Positions 41,117 through 50,360 of a stretch of 64,000 nucleotides of DNA are shown piece after piece (the first letter of the stretch is position 1; every line of letters begins with the position of its first letter). The translations under genes and the position numbers were made by a program. The notes below the pieces were generated by a model. It saw nothing but the letters and a program-made list of their open reading frames with translations. It made no database searches and was not told the DNA's origin. The DNA comes from Nonomuraea aridisoli (GTDB taxonomy: Bacteria > Actinomycetota > Actinomycetes > Streptosporangiales > Streptosporangiaceae): the NCBI RefSeq assembly GCF_003236395.1, contig NZ_POUD01000015.1, positions 1-64,000 on the forward strand, read 5' to 3'.

Positions 41117-42478
41117 ATGATCGCACCGGCGGCGACCGTGACCACCGTCCCGCGGAGTGTGCGCCTCGGCTACGGCGTGGGCTCCTTCTGCACGGCCACG
41201 GTCGGTGCCGTGCCGGGGCTCCTGCTGCTCTACTACATGACGAACTTCCTGGCCGTGCCCGCGTGGCTGGCCGGGGTGGTGGTGACCGCGCCCAAGATCT
41301 GGGACCTGGTCGCGAACCCGCTGGTCGGCCGCTGGTCCGACCGCACCCGCTCGCGCCTCGGCCCGCGCCGGCCCTGGATGCTGGCCGGCGCGCTGACGCT
41401 GCCGATCACGTTCTTCCTGGTCTTCGCCGGGCCTCCGCTCAGGGGCGCGCCCGCGGCCCTGTACGTCGGCGTCTGCTTCATGGCGGTGGCGACGGCGTAC
41501 GCGTTGTTCGAGGTGCCGTACAAGGCGATGCCGGGCGAGATGACGCACGACTACCACGAGCGCACGTCACTGCTGCAGTGGCGGATGATCTTCATCGGCG
41601 TGGGCACCGCCATCAGCGGCGTGCTCGCCCCGGCCATCGCCACCAGCCAGGGCGAGGAGGGCACGCTCGCCAGCTACCGGGCGATGGGCCTGACCATCGC
41701 GGTGATCCTGCTGCTGTCGATGCTCGGCGCGTTCTTCGGCACCGCCCGCGCGCCCATGACCGGCGCGCCCGAGCCCGACGGGGGCGGGTGGCGCGAGCAG
41801 TTCGCCGCGATCAAGGGCAACCCCGCGTTCCTGTGGATCACGGTGCTGGCCTGCGTGCAGATGCTGGCGGTCAGCATGATGCTGGCGGCGGCGCCGTACT
41901 TCGCGACCTACGTCGTCGGCTCGCCGCAGGCCACGCAGACCCTCTTCGCCGCGCTCGTGGGGCCGATCCTGCTGACGATGCCGCTGTGGACGTGGCTCGC
42001 CAAGCGGCTCGACAAGCGCGGCGCGATGGTCCTGGCGGCACTGCTGTTCGCCGGCGGCACAACCGTCGCCATGGCCACGCCGCTGTTCGGCAGCGTGTGG
42101 GCCCACGTGTGGATCCTGCTGGTCGGCGTCGGGTACGCCGGGGTGCAGCTGCTGCTGTTCTCGATGCTCGCCGACGTGATCGCGGCGGACGCGGCCGGGA
42201 GCGGCAAACGGCGGGCGGGGGTGCTGACCGGCCTGTGGACGGCCATCGAGAACGGCGTCAGCGCGTTCGGCGCGCTGATCTTCGGCGTGATCCTGTCGAT
42301 CGGCGGCTTCATCGAGTCGGATCCGAGCACGCCGGTCCAGCAGCCGGAGAGCGCGGTGACCGCCGTCCTCATCGGACAGACCGCGGTCCCCGCGCTGCTG
42401 CTCTTCGCCTCGGTCGCGATCACCCTGAGGTACCGGCTCAGGCCACCCGCCGCGCCAGAACCGGCCGCGTCCGGGTGA
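41117..42478 (+). CDS. MelB-type (GPH) sodium:sugar symporter-like MFS protein
   Basis: A 453-residue, roughly twelve-helix transporter of the glycoside-pentoside-hexuronide group. The diagnostic block is KIWDLVANPLVGRWSDRTRS after the first helices, followed by RRPWMLAGAL and FEVPYKAMPGEM. These proteins usually import sugars with Na+ or H+. No sugar enzyme accompanies it; the secreted lyase at 27.6 kb is the only carbohydrate gene in the window. Its last 41 bp overlap the convergent FtsX-like gene. The start at 41117 lacks a clear ribosome site. Confidence 0.87.
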   Translation: MIAPAATVTTVPRSVRLGYGVGSFCTATVGAVPGLLLLYYMTNFLAVPAWLAGVVVTAPKIWDLVANPLVGRWSDRTRSRLGPRRPWMLAGALTLPITFFLVFAGPPLRGAPAALYVGVCFMAVATAYALFEVPYKAMPGEMTHDYHERTSLLQWRMIFIGVGTAISGVLAPAIATSQGEEGTLASYRAMGLTIAVILLLSMLGAFFGTARAPMTGAPEPDGGGWREQFAAIKGNPAFLWITVLACVQMLAVSMMLAAAPYFATYVVGSPQATQTLFAALVGPILLTMPLWTWLAKRLDKRGAMVLAALLFAGGTTVAMATPLFGSVWAHVWILLVGVGYAGVQLLLFSMLADVIAADAAGSGKRRAGVLTGLWTAIENGVSAFGALIFGVILSIGGFIESDPSTPVQQPESAVTAVLIGQTAVPALLLFASVAITLRYRLRPPAAPEPAASG

Positions 42479-45047
42479 ACGTCCCTGCCACCACCGCCGC
42501 CAGCAGCGGCAGCCCGATCACCAGCCCGGCCAGGAAGAGCCACGGGATCTCGAAGATCTCGGGCCTGGACATCTCGACGATCTCGCGACTGGACGGCCCC
42601 ACGATGGAGAAGGTGTTCCAGCCCGCCCGGATCAGCGCGGCGCCGGCGACGACTCCGCCCGCCAGTCCCACGAGGGCCCCCAGCCCCGACAGGTACGCGG
42701 CCTGGGCCGCCACCACGAGCCTGCGCACCCGGGGCGCCGCGCCGACCGCGGTCATGGTGTCGAGGTCCTGACGCATGTCGGCCACCGCGAGGCCCGTGGC
42801 CGCGAACGTGCCCCCGAGCACCAGCACCATGGCCGCGCCGAGCAGCACGAGCAGCACGGTGAACGCCCCCTCGTCGCCCCTGCGCTCCACGTGGACCTGC
42901 ACACCGGGGGTCACGGTGTTGAACGCCCGGAACAGGCGGGCTTCGTCGGCGGGGACGTGGGCGGCGTACAGGCGGTTCTCGACCACCTCGAACCCGGCCG
43001 CCGTCAGGGCGGAGGCGGGGATCAGCACGCCGGTCTGCGCGGCCTCGGGCGGGCTCGCCACCACCGCCGGCAGCCTGAGCGTCCTGGCCTCGAGAGAGGA
43101 GCCGGCTCGCGGCAGCTCCAGCTGAATCTCCACCGTGCCGTCGCGGACGATCTCGGGGTCGAACACGACGGCGCCGCCCCGCGCGAGCGCAGCCTCGGCC
43201 CGCTCGTCATGGCGTCGCAGCAGGAACCTCAGCACCCGCTCGTCGCCGACCGGCAGGGACGCGCCCCACCAGTCGGGCGGCACGCACCGGCTCCGGTCGG
43301 CGCACTGCGCGGGGCTCCACGCCACCCTGCCCCGCACCTCGTCGCCCCGGTCGTCCACCGCCGTCGAGACGGGGACCAGCTCCACGCCGGGCAGCAGGCG
43401 CTCCGCCTCCGCCTTCAGCCTGGACCAGCCCGCCTGGTCCGCGGTCTCCCAGTGGGTGATCGTCAGGGTGCCCAGGGGCTCGACGGAGGTGCGGATCGCC
43501 TCACGCTCGGCGTAGGTGCTGGCCATGACCATGCCGAAGACGACCGCCACCATCGTGGCCCCCATGACGGCCCCGGCGGCGGAGGACGTACGGACGCGGT
43601 GGCGGGCGGCGTCGCGGACGGACAGGCGCATCGGGAGCGGCAGGCGACCGGCGAGGCGGCCGGTCCGCCTGACCAGCCACGGCATCAGCGCGACCAGTCC
43701 GAGCCCGAGGACCACGGCGGCGACCACGACCGACAGCTCGTCGCGGCGCGCGGCGGCGACGCATCCACCGGCCCCCAGCACGACCAGGACCAGCCCGAGC
43801 AGGGGACGCCCCGCGCGGCCCGGCGGGTCCACCGCGGCGCGCCCGGCCAGCACCTGCGCCGGGCTCTGCCGGCTGGCCTGCACCGCCGGCACCAGAGCGG
43901 CGGTCACCCCGCTGACCACGCCGAGCGCCGCCACGCCGAGCACCTGCAGCCACGGGACGTCGAGCGGGCCGTGCGTCCAGTCCAGCAGACCCGCGCCGAG
44001 CCGCTCCATCAGCGCGCCGCCCGCGATGCCGAGCACGAGGCCGGTCAGCGCCGCCGCGCCGCCCAGCAGGAGCCCGTCGGCCAGCACCACGGTCTTGAGC
44101 TGCCGCGCCGAGGCGCCCTGGGCGGCGAGCACAGCCAGCTCCCTGCGCCGGCGCCGCAGCCCGACGGCGAAGGCGGGCCCGGCCAGCAGGACGGTCTCGG
44201 TAACGATGAGCACGACGGCGACGCCCAGCGAGACCGTTCCCTGCGTCACGAGGCCGCCGGACAGGGCGGGCTCCGAGCTCTCGCCGCCGTCCGGCGCGCG
44301 CTCGATCAGCGCCCGGGACTGCACGGCGAGACCCGCCTGGTTCAGCCGGCGGACGTCCGCCTGCTCCACCGGGCCGGAGGTGTCGGCCAGCCAGCCGCTG
44401 CTGTTGCCGTCGTTCTGGTGACCGAGCACGGCCTCCGGCAGTGCCGCCAGCTCGGCTCTGCCCGGGCGGTTGGGGTTCTGGACCACGCCGACCACGCGCA
44501 GAGGCCGGTTCTGGCGCGACACCGGGAGTGTGCCGCCCACCCGGACACCCCGGCCGGTCAGCGCGGGAGAGACCGCGACCTCACCGGGGGCGGCCGGGAA
44601 GCGGCCCTCCACCAGCTCCCGCATGCCGCGGGTCATGGGGTCGCGCAGGTCCACCTCCAGCACGTCCACCCAGTCGTAGCCGTCGGCCAGGCGTGCCTCG
44701 ACGGTCTTCTGCTGGTAGCGCAGCAGGCGGCCGTCGAGCAGCGTGCCGATCTCGGCGGGCGTCCACTGGCGGTCGGAGCGCCGCGCCTTGCGCTGCCCGA
44801 GCATCTCCGCGCCCACGTCCTGCCGCACCCGGCCACGGGTCGGGAACGTGATCAGGCGCGCGTCGGCCGCGCCCAGCTCCGAGTCCAGCCGCTCGTACGG
44901 CGTGACGTCGGTCGTGGCGCGGCCGGTGATCAGCGCCGTGATCACCAGCACCGGTAACCCGATCATCACCATGATCAGCGCCGTGCGGCCCTTGGCGCGC
45001 AGCGCGTCCCTGCGGGAGATGCGCAGGGCGGCGCGGAACGCGCTCAT
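42438..45047 (-). CDS. FtsX-like ABC exporter permease
   Basis: An 869-residue permease with the full double-FtsX plan: helix near residues 20-42, a large extracellular region (about 45-255), helices about 270-500, a second extracellular region and three final helices. The start ALRISRRDALRAKGRTALIMVMIGLPVL is typical of MacB/LolE-like exporters. Such systems expel peptides or antibiotics or act mechanically on the envelope. It overlaps the ATPase gene by 4 bp and is last in a PadR-led operon. The substrate is unknown. Confidence 0.9.
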   Translation of the reverse strand: MSAFRAALRISRRDALRAKGRTALIMVMIGLPVLVITALITGRATTDVTPYERLDSELGAADARLITFPTRGRVRQDVGAEMLGQRKARRSDRQWTPAEIGTLLDGRLLRYQQKTVEARLADGYDWVDVLEVDLRDPMTRGMRELVEGRFPAAPGEVAVSPALTGRGVRVGGTLPVSRQNRPLRVVGVVQNPNRPGRAELAALPEAVLGHQNDGNSSGWLADTSGPVEQADVRRLNQAGLAVQSRALIERAPDGGESSEPALSGGLVTQGTVSLGVAVVLIVTETVLLAGPAFAVGLRRRRRELAVLAAQGASARQLKTVVLADGLLLGGAAALTGLVLGIAGGALMERLGAGLLDWTHGPLDVPWLQVLGVAALGVVSGVTAALVPAVQASRQSPAQVLAGRAAVDPPGRAGRPLLGLVLVVLGAGGCVAAARRDELSVVVAAVVLGLGLVALMPWLVRRTGRLAGRLPLPMRLSVRDAARHRVRTSSAAGAVMGATMVAVVFGMVMASTYAEREAIRTSVEPLGTLTITHWETADQAGWSRLKAEAERLLPGVELVPVSTAVDDRGDEVRGRVAWSPAQCADRSRCVPPDWWGASLPVGDERVLRFLLRRHDERAEAALARGGAVVFDPEIVRDGTVEIQLELPRAGSSLEARTLRLPAVVASPPEAAQTGVLIPASALTAAGFEVVENRLYAAHVPADEARLFRAFNTVTPGVQVHVERRGDEGAFTVLLVLLGAAMVLVLGGTFAATGLAVADMRQDLDTMTAVGAAPRVRRLVVAAQAAYLSGLGALVGLAGGVVAGAALIRAGWNTFSIVGPSSREIVEMSRPEIFEIPWLFLAGLVIGLPLLAAVVAGTFTRTRPVLARRVA

Positions 45048-45727
45048 CGGGCGCTCTCCAGGTGGACGCCGCCCGCCTCGGCGATGAGGCCGTCGCGCAG
45101 ATAGACCACCCGGTCGGCCCAGGCGGCGTAACGCGGCTCGTGGGTGACGAGCAGCACCGCCGCGCCCGCGTCGTCGCAGCGGGAGCGGAGCAGGCGCAGG
45201 ATCTCGTCGCCGGTGGCGGTGTCGAGCGCGCCGGTCGGCTCGTCGGCCAGCAGCAGCCGCCGCTCCCCCGCCAGCGCCCTGGCGATCGCCACGCGCTGCC
45301 GCTGCCCGCCGGACAACTCCTCGGGGAACCGCCCGGCGACCTCCTCGGCGCCGACCTCGGCCAGCGCCGCCACGGCCTCCGTACGGGCCTGCCGCGACCG
45401 TACGCCGTCGAGTTCCCTGGGCAGCATCACGTTCTCGGCAGCGGTCAGGGACGGGATCAGGTTGAGGTCCTGGAAGACGTAGCCGACACTCCGCCGCCGC
45501 AGCGCGGCCAGGTCGCGTACGCCTGCCAGGTCGCGGCCCTCGATCTCCACGCTCCCTGAGGTGGGCCGGTCGAGGCCCCCGGCCAGGTTGAGCAGGGTCG
45601 ACTTGCCCGAGCCCGACGGCCCCATGACGGCGACCAGTTCCCCGGCCGGCACCTCCAGGCTCACGCCTCCCAGCGCCCGGACGCGCCCGTGCTCCCGGGT
45701 CACCTCTCGCAGCCTCACGACAGTCAT
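45044..45727 (-). CDS. ABC exporter ATPase (MacB/LolD type)
   Basis: A 227-residue ATPase. Walker A is GPSGSGKS, the Q-loop VFQDLNLIPSLT, the signature LSGGQRQRVAIARAL, Walker B LLLADEPTGALD, and the switch His is in LLVTHEPRYA. The size and LNLIPSL-type Q-loop are those of FtsX-coupled ATPases. It overlaps both the permease (4 bp) and the PadR gene (4 bp), so all three are translated together. The ATG at 45727 is the only start consistent with the family. Confidence 0.95.
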   Translation of the reverse strand: MTVVRLREVTREHGRVRALGGVSLEVPAGELVAVMGPSGSGKSTLLNLAGGLDRPTSGSVEIEGRDLAGVRDLAALRRRSVGYVFQDLNLIPSLTAAENVMLPRELDGVRSRQARTEAVAALAEVGAEEVAGRFPEELSGGQRQRVAIARALAGERRLLLADEPTGALDTATGDEILRLLRSRCDDAGAAVLLVTHEPRYAAWADRVVYLRDGLIAEAGGVHLESAR

Positions 45728-46242
45728 GCGTTCTTCTCCTTGGACGCCTTGGACACGGCCTCGCAGTGGTCCAGCCAGCGCTGCTCCGCCTCGGCCTTGA
45801 AGATCAGCCCGTCGAGGACCAGCCGTTGCGCGACCCCGTCCGCGGCCCGTTTGGCACGGGTTAGCGCCTGCAGCGCGCGCATGGTGGCCATGCGCTGGGT
45901 GTGGATGACGGCGCCCACGTCGACGTCCGCGCCGGCCACGGCCATCGCGATCTTGATGGCGAGCTCGTCCCTGGGCCGGTCGCTCTGCGCGACCGGCGTG
46001 GCGAACCAGCGTTCCAGCGCCGCGCGGCCGGCCTCGGTGATCGCGTAGAGCGCGCGGCCCTGGTCGTCCTCGCCGGCCGGTGTGACGAGGCCGTCGCGTT
46101 CGAGCCGCGAGAGCGTCGTGTAGACCTGGCCGATGTTCAGCGGCCAGGTCGCCCCCGTCGACGCCTCGAACTCCACCCGCAGCTGATAGCCGTACCGTGG
46201 CCCGCCGCTCAGCAGCGCGAGGAGCCCGTGTCTGATCGACAT
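45724..46242 (-). CDS. PadR-family regulator of the FtsX exporter
   Basis: A 172-residue PadR protein with a winged helix at the N-terminus (HGLLALLSGGPRYGYQLRVEFE, then IGQVYTTLSRLERDGLV) and a helical C-terminal domain. It heads the exporter operon, overlapping the ATPase gene by 4 bp. Directly upstream two perfect 13-bp tandem repeats form an evident operator. A CATACT sequence 8 bp before the ATG could be the -10 of a leaderless message, so bound PadR would block its own promoter. Confidence 0.93.
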   Translation of the reverse strand: MSIRHGLLALLSGGPRYGYQLRVEFEASTGATWPLNIGQVYTTLSRLERDGLVTPAGEDDQGRALYAITEAGRAALERWFATPVAQSDRPRDELAIKIAMAVAGADVDVGAVIHTQRMATMRALQALTRAKRAADGVAQRLVLDGLIFKAEAEQRWLDHCEAVSKASKEKNA

Positions 46243-46244
46243 GG

Positions 46245-46270
46245 ATACCGAGTATGCATACCGAGTATGC
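46245..46270. repeat. Tandem 13-bp repeat, probable PadR operator
   Basis: ATACCGAGTATGC occurs twice without a gap (46245-46257 and 46258-46270). The junction creates the perfect 12-bp palindrome GGTATGCATACC on the minus strand. It begins 3 bp upstream of the PadR start codon, overlapping its likely promoter, and also faces the FHA gene. Autorepression is the natural reading. Confidence 0.65.
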
Positions 46271-46330
46271 CCGCCGCAACAGATCCGCGTATTCTGGACA
46301 GCACACGAGGTTCAGGCCGATACTCCCTAC

Positions 46331-46879
46331 ATGAGTTCCACGCATCCGCCCTTTCGCGCCTCGGACGGGGAACGTGACCGGGCGATCGACGAGCTCAGAG
46401 ATCGCGCCGCGGAGGGCCGGATCTCACACGACACGTTCGTCGGCCGGGTGGACCAGGCGCTGCGCGCCCGCAACCGGGAAGAGCTCGACGAGCTGGTGGC
46501 CGACCTGCCGCGGCGGCCGACGTTCCGGCAGCGGCTGACCGACGCCGTCGCCTCGGTGTCGGAGTTCACCACCAGGCTGCAGTCCGCCTGGCGCAGGCCG
46601 CGCCTGCCCCGGCTGGCGCTGCCCGACGACGACCGGCCGCGTTACGTCGTGGGCCGCGGGTCGGCCTGCGATCTCGTGCTGTCGGACCTGACGGTCTCCC
46701 GCGTCCACGCCGAGCTGCGGCGCGCCGCCGACGGCGAGTGGATGCTGGTGGATCTCGGCTCGCTCAACGGCACCCGGCTGAACGGCTGGCGACTGGTGGG
46801 GCCGGCGCGGGTGAAGTCGGGCGACGAGGTGTCGTTCGGCGACTGCGGCTTCCTGGTGACGTCGGGACAGCCTTCCTAA
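46331..46879 (+). CDS. DUF1707-FHA domain protein
   Basis: A 182-residue protein. Residues about 8-55 (ASDGERDRAIDELRDRAAEGR ... LDELVADLP) form a DUF1707 domain, common at the start of actinobacterial membrane or regulatory proteins. A linker follows, then an FHA domain (about 100-180: YVVGRGSACDLVLSDLTVSR, HAELRR, DLGSLNGTRLNGWRL) that reads phospho-threonine peptides. Gly-Arg, Ser-x-x-His and Asn-Gly core residues are intact. The ATG at 46331 fits DUF1707 starts. It is divergent from the PadR operon. It probably relays Ser/Thr-kinase signals; the partner is unknown. Confidence 0.85.
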   Translation: MSSTHPPFRASDGERDRAIDELRDRAAEGRISHDTFVGRVDQALRARNREELDELVADLPRRPTFRQRLTDAVASVSEFTTRLQSAWRRPRLPRLALPDDDRPRYVVGRGSACDLVLSDLTVSRVHAELRRAADGEWMLVDLGSLNGTRLNGWRLVGPARVKSGDEVSFGDCGFLVTSGQPS

Positions 46880-46978
46880 CATCGCGCTAATCCGCGATAA
46901 ATACGGATATTTGCGGATTACAGGCTGACTGCGCTGATTCATGCTGCAGGCGATCCCCCAGTCACCCTTGGAGACCCC

Positions 46979-48523
46979 ATGCGGCGCACCTCAGCCTCCC
47001 TCGTCGCGGGCGCGCTCGTCGCGGCCCTCGCGTGGGCGTCCGGACCTTCCTCCCCCGCCGTCGCCCTCGACCCCACCACGGGCGTCGCGGACCTGACCCA
47101 GGACATCAACCAGATCCTCAGCGACTCACGGCTCACGATCGCCCGCGCGGGCGTGGTCGTGAAGAGCGCCCAGACCGGCGAGGACCTGTACGCCACCGAC
47201 GCCGGCAAGCTGCTCATCCCTGCCTCCAACACCAAGCTGTTCACCTCGGCCGCGGCGGCGGAGACGCTCGGCCTCGACTACCGCTTCCCCACCACCGTCC
47301 TGAACGCCGGCCGCAAGGCGGGCTCGGTGCTGACCGGCGACCTGGTGCTGCGCGGCACCGGCGACCCGACGATGCTGGCCGAGGACTACGACGCCCTGGC
47401 CGCGCAGGTCGCGAAGGCGGGCGTGAAGCTCGTCACCGGCAGGCTGGTGGCCGACGACACCTGGTTCGACGGGCAGCGGCTCGGCAACGACTGGGCCTGG
47501 GACGACGAGAGCGCCTACTACGCGGCGCCGATCTCGGCCCTGACCGCCTCCCCCGACCGCGACTACGACGCCGGCTCGGTGATCGTCGCCGTGGCCGCGG
47601 AGAACGGCGAGGTCAAGGTGACCACCACGCCGCCGACCGACTACCTGAAGATCGTCAACCGGGCCACGGCCGGCGACGAGACCGACGTGCTCATCCAGCG
47701 GGAGCACGGCACCCGCACCGTGGTGATCACGGGTACGGTGGCGGATTCGTACCAGGAGTGGGTGGCCGTGGACGACCCCACCGCGTACGCGTCCACGCTG
47801 TTCCGCCAGGCGCTGAAGAAGCACGGCGTCAAGGTGCTCGGCCCGACCGTCACCGGCGCCGCCCCCGAAGGGGCCAAGGAGCTGGCCAGGCACGAGTCGA
47901 TGACGCTGGGCGAGCTGCTGGTGCCGTTCATGAAGCTGAGCAACAACATCCACGCGGAGATCCTCACCAAGGCCATGGGCCGCGAGGCGGCGAACCAGGG
48001 CACGTGGGCGGCCGGGCTCAAGGTCGTCACGGACTTCGCACGGGCGAACGGCGCCCAGGTGATCAACATGCGGGACGGCTCGGGGCTCTCGCGCCGCGAC
48101 GGCTTCTCCCCCGCCTCGATCGCGCAGTTCCTGACCGCCGTACGGAGCAAGCCGTGGTTCCCCACCTGGTACGAGTCGCTGCCCGTGGCCGGCAACGCCG
48201 AACGGTTCGTCGGCGGCACGCTGCGCAGCCGGATGCGGAACACGCCGGCGGCCGACAACGTCCGGGCCAAGACGGGCTCGCTCACCGGGGTCACGGCACT
48301 GTCCGGCTACGTCACCAGCGCCGACGGCGAGCCGCTGGTCTTCTCCATCATGCTCAACCAGTACCTGTCGGCCTCGCCGAAGGACATCGAGGACCAGATC
48401 GCCGTACGGCTCGCGCAGTTCTCCCGGACGGCGGCGACCACCGACGTCAGCCCGTTGCGCGCCACCCAGGCGAGCCAGGCGGGAGACCTGGAGTGCTCGT
48501 GGCTGAAGCCTGTCGAGTGCTGA
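46979..48523 (+). CDS. dacB: D-alanyl-D-alanine carboxypeptidase/endopeptidase (PBP4, family S13)
   Basis: A 514-residue secreted penicillin-binding protein. The signal peptide runs to about residue 29 (SSPAVALD). The active-site triads are Ser83-x-x-Lys86 (ASNTKLF), SNN in MKLSNNIHAEIL and KTG in VRAKTGSLTG. The large insert between the first and second motifs is the S13 hallmark. It trims D-Ala from, or cuts cross-links in, peptidoglycan. Start ATG 46979 follows TTGGAG. A terminator lies 12 bp beyond the stop. The gene symbol follows the family and is not proven. Confidence 0.92.
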   Translation: MRRTSASLVAGALVAALAWASGPSSPAVALDPTTGVADLTQDINQILSDSRLTIARAGVVVKSAQTGEDLYATDAGKLLIPASNTKLFTSAAAAETLGLDYRFPTTVLNAGRKAGSVLTGDLVLRGTGDPTMLAEDYDALAAQVAKAGVKLVTGRLVADDTWFDGQRLGNDWAWDDESAYYAAPISALTASPDRDYDAGSVIVAVAAENGEVKVTTTPPTDYLKIVNRATAGDETDVLIQREHGTRTVVITGTVADSYQEWVAVDDPTAYASTLFRQALKKHGVKVLGPTVTGAAPEGAKELARHESMTLGELLVPFMKLSNNIHAEILTKAMGREAANQGTWAAGLKVVTDFARANGAQVINMRDGSGLSRRDGFSPASIAQFLTAVRSKPWFPTWYESLPVAGNAERFVGGTLRSRMRNTPAADNVRAKTGSLTGVTALSGYVTSADGEPLVFSIMLNQYLSASPKDIEDQIAVRLAQFSRTAATTDVSPLRATQASQAGDLECSWLKPVEC

Positions 48524-48535
48524 CCCTCCGCTGAA

Positions 48536-48568
48536 CGGCGGCCCTCCACGACGCGTGGGGGGCCGCCG
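48536..48568 (+). terminator. Terminator of the dacB-like gene
   Basis: CGGCGGCC (48536-48543) pairs with GGCCGCCG (48561-48568), extended by CTCCAC/GTGGGG, loop of five bases. Confidence 0.75.
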
Positions 48569-48754
48569 CGGTTTACCGGACCCGACCTGGAGCTCCAGGT
48601 TTGCCATGGAATTTCAGTACAAAACCGACGCGGGGCGGCCAGAATTTCATTCGACGCACTTCAGCGGCGTCTTCGGACCACGAGAGCGCCGGGCTCAGCG
48701 CCGGCCCCACCCCCGAGCCGGCATCCCACCGCACGCCCCTTGCGCTCCCTCCGG

Positions 48755-48803
48755 GCGGACCCGGCCGCGTCCCACCCCGCACACGGACGGCGGCCGGGTC
48801 CGC
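48755..48803 (-). terminator. Inverted repeat after the ABC importer operon
   Basis: GGACCCGGCCGC (48757-48768) pairs perfectly with GCGGCCGGGTCC (48790-48801) across a 21-base loop, 17 bp past the last permease stop on the minus strand. The rest of 48569-48754 shows no gene. Confidence 0.55.
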
Positions 48804-48819
48804 GATCCCCCGCGCGGGA

Positions 48820-49599
48820 TCACGCCTCGCGACGGTCGGAGAACCGGGCCAGCACCAGCGACTCGACCACGCCGACCACCGCGTACGCGAGCACGGACAC
48901 CCCCGTGACCACCACGATGTCGGCCCACACCTCGTCGTAGCGGAACCCGCCGATCGCCCGCAGGATCTCGGCGCCGATGCCCTCCCCCGTGGCCAGCCAC
49001 TCGGCGATGAGCGCGCCGATGATCGAGGCCGGCACGGAGATCCGCGCCGAGGCGAAGACCGCGGGCATCGCCGTCGGCACGGCCACCTTGCGCAGCACGG
49101 TCAGGCGCGTGCCGCCGTACGCCAGGATCAGGTCGGTGGCCTGCGGCGAGGCCGAGCGCAGCCCGAAGGCGATGTTCACCAGCGCGGGGAAGAACACCAC
49201 GATGCCGCCGATGACCGCGACGCCCACCAGGTCACGCCCGAACACCAGCGTGATCAGCGGCGTCATCACCACGAGCGGCACCGACCGCAGCAGCATGGCG
49301 ACCGGCATGAACGTCTGCTCGACCGTACGGAACAACACGAACGCCACCGCGACCACGCTCGCGGCGATCATCCCGGAGGCGAACCCGATGGCGGCGTCCC
49401 TGACCGTGATGCCGAGCGCGCCGAACACGGCGTCGCGGTGCTCCTGCGAGGCGGCGAGGTACTCCCAGACCTGCGGCGGGCGCTTGCCCACGAGCGGGCT
49501 GATCCCGAACGCCTCCAGCGCCAGCCACCACGCCGCCACGACGACGACCACGGACGGCACCAGCGGCCCGACCACCCGCAGCACGGTACGCCCGATCAC
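48820..49599 (-). CDS. ABC importer permease 2 (SsuC/ThiX-like)
   Basis: A 259-residue inner-membrane permease with about six helices and the coupling loop AYGGTRLTVLRKVAVPTAMPAVFASARISV, the EAA motif that docks the ATPase. The GTG at 49599 overlaps the previous stop (GTGA) and has GGGAGG 6 bp upstream. It is the last of four overlapping genes forming a Thi5/NMT1-type importer. Two different permease genes imply a heterodimeric channel. Confidence 0.9.
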   Translation of the reverse strand: MIGRTVLRVVGPLVPSVVVVVAAWWLALEAFGISPLVGKRPPQVWEYLAASQEHRDAVFGALGITVRDAAIGFASGMIAASVVAVAFVLFRTVEQTFMPVAMLLRSVPLVVMTPLITLVFGRDLVGVAVIGGIVVFFPALVNIAFGLRSASPQATDLILAYGGTRLTVLRKVAVPTAMPAVFASARISVPASIIGALIAEWLATGEGIGAEILRAIGGFRYDEVWADIVVVTGVSVLAYAVVGVVESLVLARFSDRREA

Positions 49600-50360
49600 A
49601 GCGCGCCTCCCGGCTCGGCCCGGCCCGACGACCAGGGTGTGACGACGCGGGCGACGAGCGCGACGATCGCGTACCCGAGCCCGGCGATGAGCCCGGCCAC
49701 CAGCGCCAGCCCCCACGTGCGCGGCACCTGGAACTGCTGCTGCGAGATCATCAGCGACACCCCGAGCCCGCGGTCGTTGCTGCCGAGGTACTCCCCGATG
49801 ATCGCGCCCAGCAGCGCCGACGGCGCGGAGATCTTCAGCCCGGCGAACGTGCTCGGCAGCGCCGAGACGACCTGCACGTACCGCAGCCTGGCCAGCCGCC
49901 CGCCGCCGTAGACGGTGACGAGGTCGAGACTGGCCCGGTCGGCCGAACGCAGGCCCAGCAGCGCGCCGATGAGCGTGGTGAAGAAGACGGAGATGGCCGC
50001 GAGGAAGACCACCGTCGCGTCGCCGCCGAAGACGACGAGCACGATCGGCCCGATGGCGAGCAGCGGGATGCAGTAGCTGATGACGGCGAGCTGGGTCGCC
50101 ACGGCCTCCAGCCGGGGCACGAGCAGCACCAGCACCGCCACGAGGATGGCCAGCCCGTTGCCCCACAGGAAGCCCTGGACCGCGCCGGACAGCGTGGCGG
50201 AGGCGTTCGGGCCGTAGAAGTCCCAGCCGTCGCGGCCCATCGACTCCAGCACCGCCCACGGGGTCGGCACCGCGCCGCCGCCGGCGAACACGGTCACGGC
50301 CAGCACCCACCAGAGCGCGACCAGGGCGACGACCCCGAGCAGACCTCGCAGGCGTGTCAT
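49596..50360 (-). CDS. ABC importer permease 1 (SsuC/ThiX-like)
   Basis: A 254-residue permease related to the downstream one. Hydrophobic segments cover most of the chain ([20 protein letters not shown] first), and its EAA loop is [29 protein letters not shown]. The ATG at 50360 overlaps the ATPase stop by 4 bp. Together with permease 2 it would form the pathway for the ligand delivered by the lipoprotein encoded at 51.1-52.2 kb. Confidence 0.9.
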   Translation of the reverse strand: MTRLRGLLGVVALVALWWVLAVTVFAGGGAVPTPWAVLESMGRDGWDFYGPNASATLSGAVQGFLWGNGLAILVAVLVLLVPRLEAVATQLAVISYCIPLLAIGPIVLVVFGGDATVVFLAAISVFFTTLIGALLGLRSADRASLDLVTVYGGGRLARLRYVQVVSALPSTFAGLKISAPSALLGAIIGEYLGSNDRGLGVSLMISQQQFQVPRTWGLALVAGLIAGLGYAIVALVARVVTPWSSGRAEPGGAL

